Assembly: GCA_002499445.1 (NCBI GenBank)
Contig: DALS01000018.1
Span: 1-37,905, forward strand
From: Methanosarcina sp. UBA293
GTDB taxonomy: Archaea > Halobacteriota > Methanosarcinia > Methanosarcinales > Methanosarcinaceae
Direction: 5' to 3'
Length of the DNA stretch: 37,905 nucleotides
The translations under genes and the position numbers were made by a program. Below the pieces are notes generated by a model. That model saw nothing but the letters and a program-made list of their open reading frames with translations. It had not been told where the DNA came from and did no database searches. Positions 25,978 to 34,540 of the stretch are shown piece after piece; positions within the stretch are counted from its first letter, which is position 1; the number at the start of each line of letters is the position of its first letter.

Positions 25978-26600
25978 AAAATTCCCCCCTTCTTTTCCTT
26001 ACGGGATTTTTCCAGAGCCCTGAACCCAGCCGCAAGCCCTATTGCCCCTCCTAGAAGTCCTGGGCCTGCAAAAGGCAACCTGCCGGGTTTTTGGTCAGAG
26101 GCATTCCCGGGGTTAGAGACTATATCCCGGGCTTTCCCAGTTGAGTCCCCAGATTCGGAATAAGAGGAGGATGAGATAACTACTTCCGAATTACCCTGTA
26201 CTTTTCCTTTCTTCTGTTCGAGAACCTCTTCCCACTCCCCGCTAAAAATTCCATCTCCTGAAGCAGGGGCTTTTACGCTGTAGCTTACTTTATCCTCTTC
26301 AAGAAGAGCAAAAATGATATGTTGTCCCTTGGCTCGCACCTGGGTTTCAGGCAGGGAGCTATTGAGATAGATGAACCCTTCTGGAAGTGTTTCAACAATG
26401 CCCCCTGTCTCAAAACCCGATATATTCAGCTGCACTTCAAGCTCCGAACCCGGAGCCACAGATGACTGAAGCGTTCGCTCGACCGTAAAGGAGGAGTCTG
26501 TTCCGGCTGCAAGAGCCTGGCCCGGGAGTATCGAAAGCAGCACACACTCAAAAACCAGGGCGAGCGCGCATAATGACGATGAAGATCCATATTGTATCAT
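25974..26600 (-). CDS. Exported, C-terminally anchored accessory protein of the ABC operon
   Basis: A 208-residue exported protein, first gene of the importer operon. Residues 1-33 form a signal peptide (SLCALALVFECVLLSILPGQ...ALAAG). A beta-rich domain follows, with FTVERTLQSSVAPGSELEVQ and ETLPEGFIYLNSSLPETQV, a pattern I associate with methanogen surface proteins. A Ser/Gly-rich linker (about 145-175) leads to a hydrophobic segment PFAGPGLLGGAIGLAAGF and a basic end KSRKEKKGG, a C-terminal membrane anchor facing outward. I take ATG 26600 because TCAGGAG precedes it; ATG 26636 has no ribosome site. It may help capture ligand or hold the binding protein at the membrane. That is inference. 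Confidence 0.7.
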   Translation of the reverse strand: MIQYGSSSSLCALALVFECVLLSILPGQALAAGTDSSFTVERTLQSSVAPGSELEVQLNISGFETGGIVETLPEGFIYLNSSLPETQVRAKGQHIIFALLEEDKVSYSVKAPASGDGIFSGEWEEVLEQKKGKVQGNSEVVISSSSYSESGDSTGKARDIVSNPGNASDQKPGRLPFAGPGLLGGAIGLAAGFRALEKSRKEKKGGIL

Positions 26601-26664
26601 TCTAAGCTCCTGAAAAATCTGAGGGTGAAATAGCATTTTCTTTTTTGATATATTCCGGAATTGC

Positions 26665-26703
26665 GCAACCGTTGTGTTTGGATAAACATATCGATATATA
26701 TAG
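26665..26703 (-). promoter_or_regulatory. Promoter of the ABC operon with a near-palindrome at the start site
   Basis: ACTATATATATCG (26703-26691, minus strand) is a box A. About 25 nt downstream, near the predicted transcription start, lies GCAACCGTTG (26665-26674). The leader to ATG 26600 is about 70 nt. The neighbouring stretch 26725-26830 holds three degenerate copies of a CCTAT(C/A)GAAC-like segment and may bind a regulator of this divergent promoter region. Confidence 0.4.
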
Positions 26704-26854
26704 TTTTTTGAGAATTATCAGTAAAATGATCTGTGAGACAGCCTATCGAACAGCCCATAAAACAGTGCATATAACTATCGATAGAACTGACCCTAAAAAG
26801 GCCTATAGAACGGCCCCTAAAATTAAATTGAAAAATATAATGTGAGGAAAAACA

Positions 26855-27433
26855 GTGTCCGAAAAAATGATGCCAGGAAATGTGAATTACCCGGAACATA
26901 AAGCCCATAAACCGATATTTATAATAACCGGGGAGCCGGGTGAGGGAAAAACGACCCTCCTTACCGAAACTCTTTGCTTTCTCGGAGCAAAAGGGATTCG
27001 CTATTCAGGGATCCTGGCCCCAGGAAATATAAAGAACGGTGCAAGATACGGCTTTTTCGTAAAGGATCTCTGGACAGGAAAATCAGTTGAACTCTGCAAC
27101 AAAGAAAACAGGGCCTGGATTAGGAATGGTTCCTTTTACTTCAACCCTGACGGGGTGTTTCATGGAAAGAATGCCCTTTTAACCTCGGAAAAAGTAGATC
27201 AAGACCTTGTTGTAATCGATGAAATAGGCCGCTTCGAACTGAACGGGGAGATCTGGGCCGAAAGTGTGGACAGGTTGAGATCTCTCGTGGATTTCCCGAT
27301 GATCTGGGTGGTGCGAAAAAGCCTGCTTGAAGCTGTGCTCCGGAGATGGAATGTAAAAAACAGCTTTGTATTCGAGGTGAGAAAAGATAGACCCTCCTTA
27401 ATTGCAGAGAAGATTATCAACCATCTCTCCTAA
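26855..27433 (+). CDS. THEP1-type nucleoside-triphosphatase (NTPase_1 family)
   Basis: A 192-residue P-loop NTPase of the THEP1/NTPase_1 family. Walker A is GEPGEGKTTL at about residue 30, and Walker B is LVVIDEIGRFEL at about 118, the DEIG(x)(x)E form typical of this family. The middle GILAPGNIKNGARYGFFVKD is also characteristic. Such enzymes hydrolyse NTPs slowly with broad base specificity, and the cellular role is unclear. It starts at GTG 26855, 10 nt after GAGG, and is divergent from the ABC operon. The intergenic region of about 250 bp holds promoters for both directions. Confidence 0.88.
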   Translation: MSEKMMPGNVNYPEHKAHKPIFIITGEPGEGKTTLLTETLCFLGAKGIRYSGILAPGNIKNGARYGFFVKDLWTGKSVELCNKENRAWIRNGSFYFNPDGVFHGKNALLTSEKVDQDLVVIDEIGRFELNGEIWAESVDRLRSLVDFPMIWVVRKSLLEAVLRRWNVKNSFVFEVRKDRPSLIAEKIINHLS

Positions 27434-27450
27434 AATCCTTCGGTTTTAGG
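27429..27450 (+). terminator. Hairpin overlapping the NTPase stop
   Basis: CCTAAAA (27429-27435) and TTTTAGG (27444-27450) form a stem around TCCTTCGG, starting inside the last codons of the NTPase gene. It lacks a clear T tract. Confidence 0.4.
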
Positions 27451-27606
27451 GTTGTCGGACAAAGAGATAAAGCCTGGCTCCAAGGGTATACATTTTCAAG
27501 GAGAGCATTTCCGGGCACTGGATCTGTTTATTAACTCAACATTTTGACAAGTTAAGGAAAAATTTGGGAAGAAATTCATCTTCAGATAATAATTTCAATT
27601 TGAGAT

Positions 27607-27635
27607 CTTCGCTTAATGATATAAGCGGAGTTTTT
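27607..27635 (+). terminator. Hairpin with T5 downstream of the NTPase gene
   Basis: CTTCGCTTA and TAAGCGGAG form a 9-bp stem with one G-U pair and a 6-nt loop, followed directly by TTTTTG. A second 7-bp hairpin (AGAAGGA / TCCTTCT, 27650-27670) follows. The region 27451-27907 holds no gene I could support. Confidence 0.4.
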
Positions 27636-27907
27636 GTAATCATTATTAGAGAAGGATCAATACTCCTTCTAAATAAAATTTACGATATTTTATGCCTTTA
27701 ATTCTAATTTAGACAAAAGATTGAATATTTTTTTAGGGGAATTTTGTAACACCTTTGCTAATGGAAAAAGAGTAATAACCCTTAAAAGGAATGTGAGAAA
27801 GGATAAGCACTAGAGTTAGATGAAAGCTACTGAAAAAGATCGCAGACCAATCTTAAGTAACGAGATAATATCTAAGAAGATAAGAGATTATAATTGTATA
27901 TAAATAT

Positions 27908-28681
27908 TCACTGTTTTAAAGTATTTGATTTTCTTAGCACGAAGTGAGAAGTCAACGATATACATGATGTAATGTAAAATGCGATCAAAAATCCAGCCAA
28001 ACTCATAGTGAGAGCGAATTTTTGAACTTCTATAACGTTATAAATCATCTTACTAATCGGGAGAGACTCATATAGATGAAAGTCAGTTACAAAAGAGAAA
28101 TTTACCATTAAAGCCACGATTAATATTACAAGTGTTGAATAAAACAAAGATAGTTTTAGACTCATGATGAACTTTTTTCTGATTAAATTATTTTCGATTT
28201 TACCTTCTTTCAAGAAATAAATTTTCCTTATTATAAATTCAAAAAATTTTACTCGATGATATAGAGAACTCAATTTTGAATTATAATATTTAAAACTCCA
28301 ATGAGTAAACATTATTAGTGCAATAAAATAAAGTCCCAAAATCAATCCCTTAAGAGGAGATAAGAACCATGCTAAAAAGATAAGTGGTACACCAAATAAT
28401 GCAATTATCCAGATTACTATACAGTCCCATAGACATTCTGAGCTACTTCCATTGGGAATTCGGTAAAAAAAGAGCATAGAAGTGATGTAGCAAAAACCCA
28501 AAAAAAGCCCCAGAAAATGTATAAAGATTGGAGGTTCGGCTAAAAATTTTTTAGAAATCACTGTTATTAAAAAATATGCAATTAACACTTCAAGAATTGT
28601 AAGAACCCAGATCCAGATATGTGGATATAATCTTGAAACGTTTATACCTTTTGAACGATGTAAATGCTCAAAAGATTTCAT
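27908..28681 (-). CDS. Hypothetical polytopic membrane protein
   Basis: A 257-residue protein with about six hydrophobic segments. There is a soluble N-terminus (residues 1-20), helices at about 28-45, 52-72, 88-108, 113-130, 172-195 and 222-248, and a basic loop in between (KYYNSKLSSLYHRVKFFE). No motif ties it to a known transporter or enzyme. The ATG follows ACAGGAAG, which supports it as a real gene. It is AT-rich like the surrounding DNA and stands alone, convergent with the NTPase. Confidence 0.6.
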   Translation of the reverse strand: MKSFEHLHRSKGINVSRLYPHIWIWVLTILEVLIAYFLITVISKKFLAEPPIFIHFLGLFLGFCYITSMLFFYRIPNGSSSECLWDCIVIWIIALFGVPLIFLAWFLSPLKGLILGLYFIALIMFTHWSFKYYNSKLSSLYHRVKFFEFIIRKIYFLKEGKIENNLIRKKFIMSLKLSLFYSTLVILIVALMVNFSFVTDFHLYESLPISKMIYNVIEVQKFALTMSLAGFLIAFYITSCISLTSHFVLRKSNTLKQ

Positions 28682-29653
28682 AAATATTTCTTCCTGTTAA
28701 AAACAATTTTATCCAAATTTCTTTATATGTTGCTGTCTACAAAATATAAAAATTAATTAATTAATTATTCAGGTACCGTAACCGATTTCAAAAGCCGTAA
28801 CTTTAGAGTTTTTGGCATTTACAATAGATTTCAGTCGGCTTTGTAAACCGATGCTAAATGATGGCATTTCTAATTTTGCTATGAATCTCTTATTAGACAG
28901 ATTTCTATGACCAAAATGGTGTTAGTTGACTCATTTTATGGTATATGAACAGTTATAAAATTAAATAAAATTTACAAAGAGTACAAGATAAAGCAGAAAA
29001 ATTTTTTATAACATTGACTTTTTTCCTTTGATTATCTCGGTGTTATATAAGGTATTTGTTCCCAACATATAAAAATATTTACGCTTTAAAGGCAAATTTG
29101 ATAGACTTACGAGCTCATTAAATTCATAAAAAAGATTTACACATAAAGAGGCAGTGTCTCAAATTTGCTTTGAATTCAAAGTCAATTTTTTGAACATTGT
29201 ATGTAAACAGACTTACCTATATCGAAGTATTGAATCAAAAGTATATTAAAATTTATAATTTTACAGAAAAATTAGCACACTGCTTCACTGAAAAGAATAT
29301 ACAATCAAGTACGTTCGTTATTATACTTAACCTCTAATTAAATAGTTAATAACTCAACTTTGGTAGTTTTTGGTTGATTATATAAGACAATTGTAGAATT
29401 ACAAAGTACAAATAAAGTGTTAATGATTTTATATTTTAATCAGAAACAAAAATAGACAGGAATTTATTTTTTAGTTATTAAAATGGATATCATTATAAGA
29501 GATAAAATATATTAATTTTGATATGTATAAAACAGTATAACAATTGTTTATAAGTAATTAAGTACTTATAGTAGTTTTTGGATATTACTTTTTATATCAA
29601 AACCAAAAACAGAGAGATAAATAAAGTGAAAAATAATTAATGGGGTATATACT
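28682..29653. other. Gene-free AT-rich interval
   Basis: Nearly 1 kb without a supportable gene. It holds a 10-bp inverted repeat GCAAATTTGA (29092-29101) / TCAAATTTGC (29159-29168), where the right arm follows GAGGCAGTGTC, a shape that recalls insertion-sequence ends, but no transposase is present. A short palindromic TAAGTA...TACTTA near 29551-29568 lies upstream of the next gene. Confidence 0.5.
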
Positions 29654-30415
29654 ATGAACAAAAAGATGGCAAGTAAATTTGTTATCTTAGTCCTTCTTGT
29701 TAGCTTGACAATATCCAATGCTAGTGCATATTCGTCTCAATGACTAGAATAAACAGTTACACTAATCTTAGTCCTTTAAATTTAGAACCAGAGTGTGCAC
29801 GAATTGACTATTGGTTAAGTTGACTATTGGTTAAACACTGTTGCTGGCTGGTCCCGGGCATTCTATGCAACTGAAACTAATGTGGATGAAACAGATTTTG
29901 GATCAAGTAACAGTGGATATACAGGTTTGGACAGTGCTGATTTTCATTATCATACGGGCCACGGATCTGATCAAATAGGCCTTGTATCTGAGATCTGTCT
30001 GTATAATTGGGCTTCATATAGCAGCACGGGCGATGTACAAGCTTCAGAGGTCAATAAAAAATGGGATCAGAATAATGAATGGGTCATGATAGCCAGTTGT
30101 GAGGTGTTACACGATGTTAATGAATGGGCAAAAGCTCTAAAGTATGGGCATGGTATTTTAGGCTTTAGTTCCACTGTTCCAACTTCTACAGCTCTGCTCG
30201 ATAGATTTTTTGAGGAAACAATAAATAACGATGATGAGATCGTTGATGCATGGCTATTTGCTACAGTAGAAACATTTGACTCAAGTGTGACAGCTGTTGC
30301 GATAGCAGATACTGATGACCAATTCGTTTATGATCACCTTAATGGTCAGGGTACCATGGAACCAAATGAAAGTCCAGATGATTCTTTGTATGCATATAAT
30401 TCATGGGGGTGCTAA
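29654..30415 (+). pseudogene. Broken secreted protein with caspase-like His-Gly / Cys pattern
   Basis: ATG 29654 (after TGGGG) encodes a signal peptide (MASKFVILVLLVSLTISNAS) and then stops at TGA 29741-29743. The mature part continues in another frame (RINSYTNLSPLNLEPECARI) and, after a 16-bp tandem duplication at 29804-29835, returns to the first frame for 198 codons ending at TAA 30413-30415. Removing one 16-bp copy joins the second and third parts as DYWLNTVAGWSRAFYAT. The main part has ADFHYHTGHGS (His-Gly at about 29960) and WVMIASCEVL (Cys at about 30098), the two catalytic blocks expected in clan CD (caspase/gingipain-like) peptidases. The domain resembles DUF6345-type methanogen surface proteins. 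Two indels would be needed to restore one frame. Confidence 0.75.
29804..29835 (+). repeat. 16-bp tandem duplication causing a frameshift
   Basis: TTGACTATTGGTTAAG (29804-29819) is repeated as TTGACTATTGGTTAAA (29820-29835). The extra 16 bp shifts the frame inside the secreted-protein gene, and the first copy leads straight into a TGA stop. Confidence 0.92.
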
Positions 30416-30416
30416 T

Positions 30417-31190
30417 TTGAATAAAATGGTTTCATTAACATTTTTAATGCTTGTTTTAGGAGCATGCGTCGCTTATTTTGTAATAGACCCTGAGTCAAAT
30501 GCTGTAGCTTTCTCTGATGCAGAAAAAATGAAAGGTTCTGGATTAAGTAATGAAATAGTAGTCAATGCTCAAGCTCCTGAAATTGGAAAAACCCTTCCGT
30601 ATTATAAGGTTATGAATGAAGATAAAATTCATGAAAGTGTAGACAAGGTTGTTATTCCCAGAGAATATCTTCCTTCCGAAGAGGAAGCGGTCAAAACTGC
30701 AAATGAGTTCCTTGGAAAACGTAATACCTTGTCAGATGACGCCTACATAAGTAATGTGGAAACGTTTACTATCAAAACAGTAGACGAAAACAAGGGTTCT
30801 GTTGAAAAAGAAACACCTGTGTTCGTAAGAGTCTCATATAACCGAAACCTTGACGGTTACCCAATTGTCGGCCCTGGGGACTCGATGGAAGTCTGCATTG
30901 GAGAAAAAGAGGAAATTGTTTATTTCTTCAAAACCTGGAGAGAAGTTGAAAAAGCTGGGGAAGTATCAATTATTGATGCAAACGCTGCAATAGAAAAACT
31001 CAAGCATGGAGATTCCGTTCAACCTTTGAAAAGCTTGAACAAGCCTGCAGAAATCAACGAAATAAAAATTGGTTACTACTCGGATACCCCGGGAGAAAAA
31101 CAGGAATTCTATAAACCGGTTTGGATCTTTAAAGGAAAGGACGACGCTGGAAGTAACATGACAAGGTATGTGAATGCAACTTCCGAATAA
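30417..31190 (+). CDS. Hypothetical exported or lipid-anchored partner protein
   Basis: A 257-residue protein starting at TTG 30417, 5 nt after GGGGGTG and 1 nt after the previous stop, so it is translationally tied to the broken gene. A frame reaching ATG 30315 overlaps that gene and is not the start. Residues 2-25 form a signal/anchor with LVLGAC, a possible lipobox. The mature part is mixed alpha/beta: YLPSEEEAVKTANEFLGKRN, VFVRVSYNRNLDGYPIVGPG and EIVYFFKTWREVEKAGEVSI. This has the look of PepSY/YycI-type domains of secreted peptidase neighbours, but I cannot name a family. It might act as inhibitor or chaperone of the upstream secreted hydrolase. Confidence 0.62.
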   Translation: MNKMVSLTFLMLVLGACVAYFVIDPESNAVAFSDAEKMKGSGLSNEIVVNAQAPEIGKTLPYYKVMNEDKIHESVDKVVIPREYLPSEEEAVKTANEFLGKRNTLSDDAYISNVETFTIKTVDENKGSVEKETPVFVRVSYNRNLDGYPIVGPGDSMEVCIGEKEEIVYFFKTWREVEKAGEVSIIDANAAIEKLKHGDSVQPLKSLNKPAEINEIKIGYYSDTPGEKQEFYKPVWIFKGKDDAGSNMTRYVNATSE

Positions 31191-31220
31191 GACCTGCTAA
31201 ACGTTAATGTAAAATTATCA

Positions 31221-31274
31221 AAGGGAAAAAGTCCAATGAAGAACCTGTTCTTAAAAAGAACAAGTTTTTCCCTT
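31221..31274 (+). terminator. Long hairpin terminator
   Basis: Outer arms AAGGGAAAAA (31221-31230) and TTTTTCCCTT (31265-31274) enclose an inner stem AACCTGTTCTT / AAGAACAAGTT with one G-U pair. It lies 30 nt after the stop of the exported protein gene and before the convergent LysRS gene, and may serve both directions. Confidence 0.65.
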
Positions 31275-31403
31275 AATTATTCAGTTTTACATCCTTGTTT
31301 TTGGGCTTTTTCCCTTGACATTTTCGGCTTGCCCTTTTCTCCTTGACTTTTTCTCCTAATTTTTAAGTTGATTAGATTAAAACAAATATTTTCAAACATG
31401 AAC

Positions 31404-32960
31404 TCAGTCTTCTCTTTTCATCTGCGGGAATAGAATTACTTCTTTGATGGACTCCAGACCTGCAAGAATCATGGTAAGACGGTCGATTCCGAGACCCATG
31501 CCTCCGGTTGGGGGTAGTCCATACCCAAGGGCATTTATAAAGTCATAGTCAACAGTTTGGGCTTCAAGGTCTCCGAGCTTTCTTTTTTTGTCCTGTTCTT
31601 CGAACCTCTTTTCCTGCTCAAGAGGGTCGTTCAGTTCGGAATAGCCGTTTGCCAGTTCCCAGCCATTGAGGAAAAGCTCGAATCTCTCAACAAAGCCTTC
31701 TTTTGACCTGTGGCTTTTGGCAAGCGGGGAATTTTCCACAGGGAAATCGTAGATGAAAGTCGGGTTTATCAGCTTGTCCTCTACCAGACCCTCAAAGAGC
31801 AGGGCAAGGAATTCTCCGTAAGTTTTTGCCTTTTCGTAATCATCGATCCTGTTTTCGATTGCAATTTGCTTCAGTTCATCAAGCGAATGGGCAAAAATAT
31901 CAAGTCCGACATACTCTTTTAAGGCATCTTCCATGGAAATTCTCTTCCAGGGGGAACGGAGATTAATTATGTTTTCGCCCATTTTGACTTCGTAGCTGCC
32001 AGTCAGCTTGAACACGAGTTCCGAGATCATGCCTTCGGTTAAGTCCATCATGTCATTGTAATCTCTGTAAGCCTCATAGACCTCTATCATGGTGAACTCA
32101 GGGTTATGGGTTGTGTCGATATCTTCATTCCTGAAATTCTTGGAGATCTCAAAGACCTTCTCGTACCCGCCAACAACAAGCCTTTTAAGGTAGAGTTCAG
32201 GAGCTATTCTCAGGAAGAGGTTTTGCCCAAGGGAATTATGGAAAGTCATGAAAGGTCTTGCATTTGCACCTCCGTACACATTCTGGAGTATTGGAGTTTC
32301 AAACTCCAGGAATTCCCTGTCAGTAAGGTATCGCCTGATCTCGGAGATGAGTTTGCTCCTCATTATGAAAATCTCTCGCTTCTCAGTATTGACTATAAGA
32401 TCAAGATACCTTTTCCTGTACCTGGTTTCAATGTTTTTTAAGCCGTGGAATTTTTCGGGCAAGGCGCAGAGGGATTTTGAGAGCAGGGAAAATTCAGACA
32501 CACTGATGGAGTTTTCACCCCTTTTTGTCCTGAAAAGTTCGCCCTGAATACCTATAATATCTCCCGAATCGACCAAGGTTTTAAAAATCTCGAAATCCTC
32601 ATTAGGAAGATCTCCTTTCCTTAAAGTAATCTGAATTCTGCCTCCCTGGTCTCCAAGATCGGCAAATATCATTTTTCCAAGCTTGCGAATGTTGTAAAGC
32701 CTTCCTGCGGTTCTGACCGTTAAACCTTCATTCTTTTCAAAGTCTTCAAATTTTTTCAAGATTTCACAGATATCCCCTTTCTTTTCGAATTTGTGGGGAT
32801 ATGGGTTAAGTCCCTGGCTTCTGATGCCGTTTAGTTTTGCAAGTTTTGATTCATCAAAAACCCTGGTATCTAATAAATTATTATTTTCAGACAGAGTAAC
32901 ATTATTGTCGGACTGGGGGATTTTATCCGATATTTCCGTGTTATTAAGTTCTATGCTCAT
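31404..32960 (-). CDS. lysS: Lysyl-tRNA synthetase, class II
   Basis: A 518-residue class II LysRS. After a non-conserved N-terminal tail (about residues 1-35) comes the OB-fold anticodon-binding domain (LTVRTAGRLYNIRKLGKMIF, about 79-98), then the class II core. Motif 2 is FEISKNFRNEDIDTTHNPEF and motif 3 is GMGLGIDRLTMIL. LELAP-type segments such as NLFLRIAPELYLKRL are intact. It attaches lysine to tRNA-Lys. Methanosarcina species are known to carry both a class I and a class II LysRS; only the class II enzyme is in this window. The start ATG 32960 is the one that keeps the tail; its ribosome site (AAAGGA) is rather distant. Confidence 0.95.
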   Translation of the reverse strand: MSIELNNTEISDKIPQSDNNVTLSENNNLLDTRVFDESKLAKLNGIRSQGLNPYPHKFEKKGDICEILKKFEDFEKNEGLTVRTAGRLYNIRKLGKMIFADLGDQGGRIQITLRKGDLPNEDFEIFKTLVDSGDIIGIQGELFRTKRGENSISVSEFSLLSKSLCALPEKFHGLKNIETRYRKRYLDLIVNTEKREIFIMRSKLISEIRRYLTDREFLEFETPILQNVYGGANARPFMTFHNSLGQNLFLRIAPELYLKRLVVGGYEKVFEISKNFRNEDIDTTHNPEFTMIEVYEAYRDYNDMMDLTEGMISELVFKLTGSYEVKMGENIINLRSPWKRISMEDALKEYVGLDIFAHSLDELKQIAIENRIDDYEKAKTYGEFLALLFEGLVEDKLINPTFIYDFPVENSPLAKSHRSKEGFVERFELFLNGWELANGYSELNDPLEQEKRFEEQDKKRKLGDLEAQTVDYDFINALGYGLPPTGGMGLGIDRLTMILAGLESIKEVILFPQMKRED

Positions 32961-33131
32961 CGAATCAGTACGTCCTTTTAGGGTGAATGCAAGTAAATCA
33001 CTCAGTAAATTTATTAGTGATTATCGGTAATTGATGAAAAGTCAATCAGTGGTCAATTAGTATCATGTGACGGGTCAACAACTTACCAATAATCAATCAA
33101 AATCAATGAGTGATGGATCAATAACCAATAA

Positions 33132-33169
33132 ATTGGAACAAGTAAATCAGATTGGAACAAGTAAATCAG
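33132..33169. repeat. 19-bp perfect tandem duplication
   Basis: ATTGGAACAAGTAAATCAG occurs twice head to tail in the 450-bp intergenic region 5' of LysRS. The whole region 32980-33180 is rich in AATCA/GTAAATC-like words, suggesting repeated slippage. No gene was supported in 32961-33412. Confidence 0.9.
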
Positions 33170-33412
33170 TAATCAACAAACCAGCTCAGGCACCCACTGT
33201 GGAAGGGAGGCTTCAGGAGGCAAGTGAATTCAATACTTATCCTGGCAGCTGATAGCTTAAGTTCCTAATAATCTGGAGTAATGACTGTTTATTAGCCTGA
33301 TTCCTTACATTTATTTTTCCAATAGACCCATGCATTTTATATAAACATTGAGAAAAAGAATTGATATAATAAATAAAATCTTTGTATCTTATTTAAAGAA
33401 TATATAAAAATT

Positions 33413-34273
33413 TCATAATCTAGAACATTCAGGTTTTTTATGATTCTTTCCTGCAGCCCGGGTCCTAGCCCTTGTATGCGGCAACTTCTTAATATTCCTG
33501 AGTATTCCTAACCTGGTCCCATCAAGTAAATACACTTCGGAAGCCTCAAGTTCAATCCCGCCTGAGGAAAAAACCGGGCCCAGCAGATCTTTCTGAGTAG
33601 ATTCGTTAAAGGGCACGCCCCCGCAAAGTTCATTAAAAGCAGGCATTACAAAGAGTTCAGGATCTGCCCACTGTACAGGATTTTCAAAATCAAGGCTTCC
33701 GAAACGCTCCTTCATTACACCCGTATTGAACCTTGTCCTGATCCAGGCAGGTTCAACTATGGAGTAACCGAATGAATCCGTAAAACGAATTGCAGGATGG
33801 TTGTGGGCAACAAAGATATGAGAAGCAGCCAGAAGTTCAGGTGCAGGCCAGGTATGCCCATGGAAATATCCTATCCCATCAAGAACAGCTCCTCGTGTGG
33901 AATGAACCCTGATATCCTTTTGCCTGTTGAAAAGAAGCTCGATTCCTCCGTCATGATTTCCAGGGAAGATATCCACATGTGTGTGTTCTGCAAGGGTTTC
34001 AAGGAAGCGAGGAATCTCGTCTTTTTCCTGCCAGGAGACCTGAGGAACATTATGTTTCACGTCGCCGAGAAGTATTACTCTATCAGGAGAATTTGCCTGG
34101 ATATAGCCCAGAATCCTATCCAACCGTGATTCCATCTGGCTGGGCAAATTGATCCCGCTCCTGTACAGATCCCACTCGATCCCTAGATGAATATCGGCAA
34201 CTACCAGTGAGGTTTCGGTATTAGCCACAATAAGAGCAGGCTCTTCAATAATAGGTGTGATTTCGGGTGACAT
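33413..34273 (-). CDS. SbcD-related archaeal metallophosphoesterase (COG1407 type)
   Basis: A 286-residue calcineurin-like phosphoesterase. Metal-binding motifs are in order: DIH in VVADIHLG (about residue 27), GDVKHN (about 89), GNHD (about 124), HGH in YFHGHTW (about 156) and the last His in VAHNHP (about 174). The spacing fits the archaeal SbcD/Mre11-related group (COG1407). In many genomes this group neighbours Lhr-type helicases and may act on nucleic acids with them; here the Lhr gene is about 14 kb away. The C-terminus is basic (TRARTRAAGKNHKK). No ribosome site is seen before ATG 34273. Confidence 0.88.
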   Translation of the reverse strand: MSPEITPIIEEPALIVANTETSLVVADIHLGIEWDLYRSGINLPSQMESRLDRILGYIQANSPDRVILLGDVKHNVPQVSWQEKDEIPRFLETLAEHTHVDIFPGNHDGGIELLFNRQKDIRVHSTRGAVLDGIGYFHGHTWPAPELLAASHIFVAHNHPAIRFTDSFGYSIVEPAWIRTRFNTGVMKERFGSLDFENPVQWADPELFVMPAFNELCGGVPFNESTQKDLLGPVFSSGGIELEASEVYLLDGTRLGILRNIKKLPHTRARTRAAGKNHKKPECSRL

Positions 34274-34338
34274 AACGATAAAAAGTTGTTTTTCAGTAAT
34301 ATTTCGATATTTTCCTAGTATTTCAGTATTTTTATGTT

Positions 34339-34411
34339 ATTTCAGTGCTTTAGTATTATCTCAGTGTTTTAGTATTTTCAGCGCTTTAGTATTATTTCGG
34401 CACTTCATATT
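34339..34411. repeat. 17-19 bp degenerate tandem repeat
   Basis: Four units of the type ATTTCAGTGCTTTAGTATT run upstream of the phosphoesterase gene. The first two are 19 bp and differ at three positions; the later two are shorter and more drifted. They lie in the promoter-proximal region, but no dyad is evident. Confidence 0.8.
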
Positions 34412-34540
34412 TCGAATGCTTCCTGAAAACTGCGAGAAACCGGTTTGTAGTAGCAAAAATGGGTTTCGGGTAGAAAAACCCCCAAAAAACCAATCTAAAT
34501 CACAGTAGAGTTATGATTTTTATATTTTGTAAACGGGATT

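Noticed and set aside
29088..29180. Insertion-sequence end or small mobile element
   Set aside because: A 10-bp inverted repeat and a GAGGCAGTGTC-like edge are present, but there is no transposase, no target duplication and no second outer end.
33067..33252. 61-codon plus-strand open frame 5' of LysRS
   Set aside because: It runs through the tandem AATCA-type repeats and lacks a ribosome site; low-complexity DNA explains it.
34257..34508. 83-codon plus-strand open frame
   Set aside because: It covers the degenerate 17-19 bp repeats upstream of the phosphoesterase and has no start signal.
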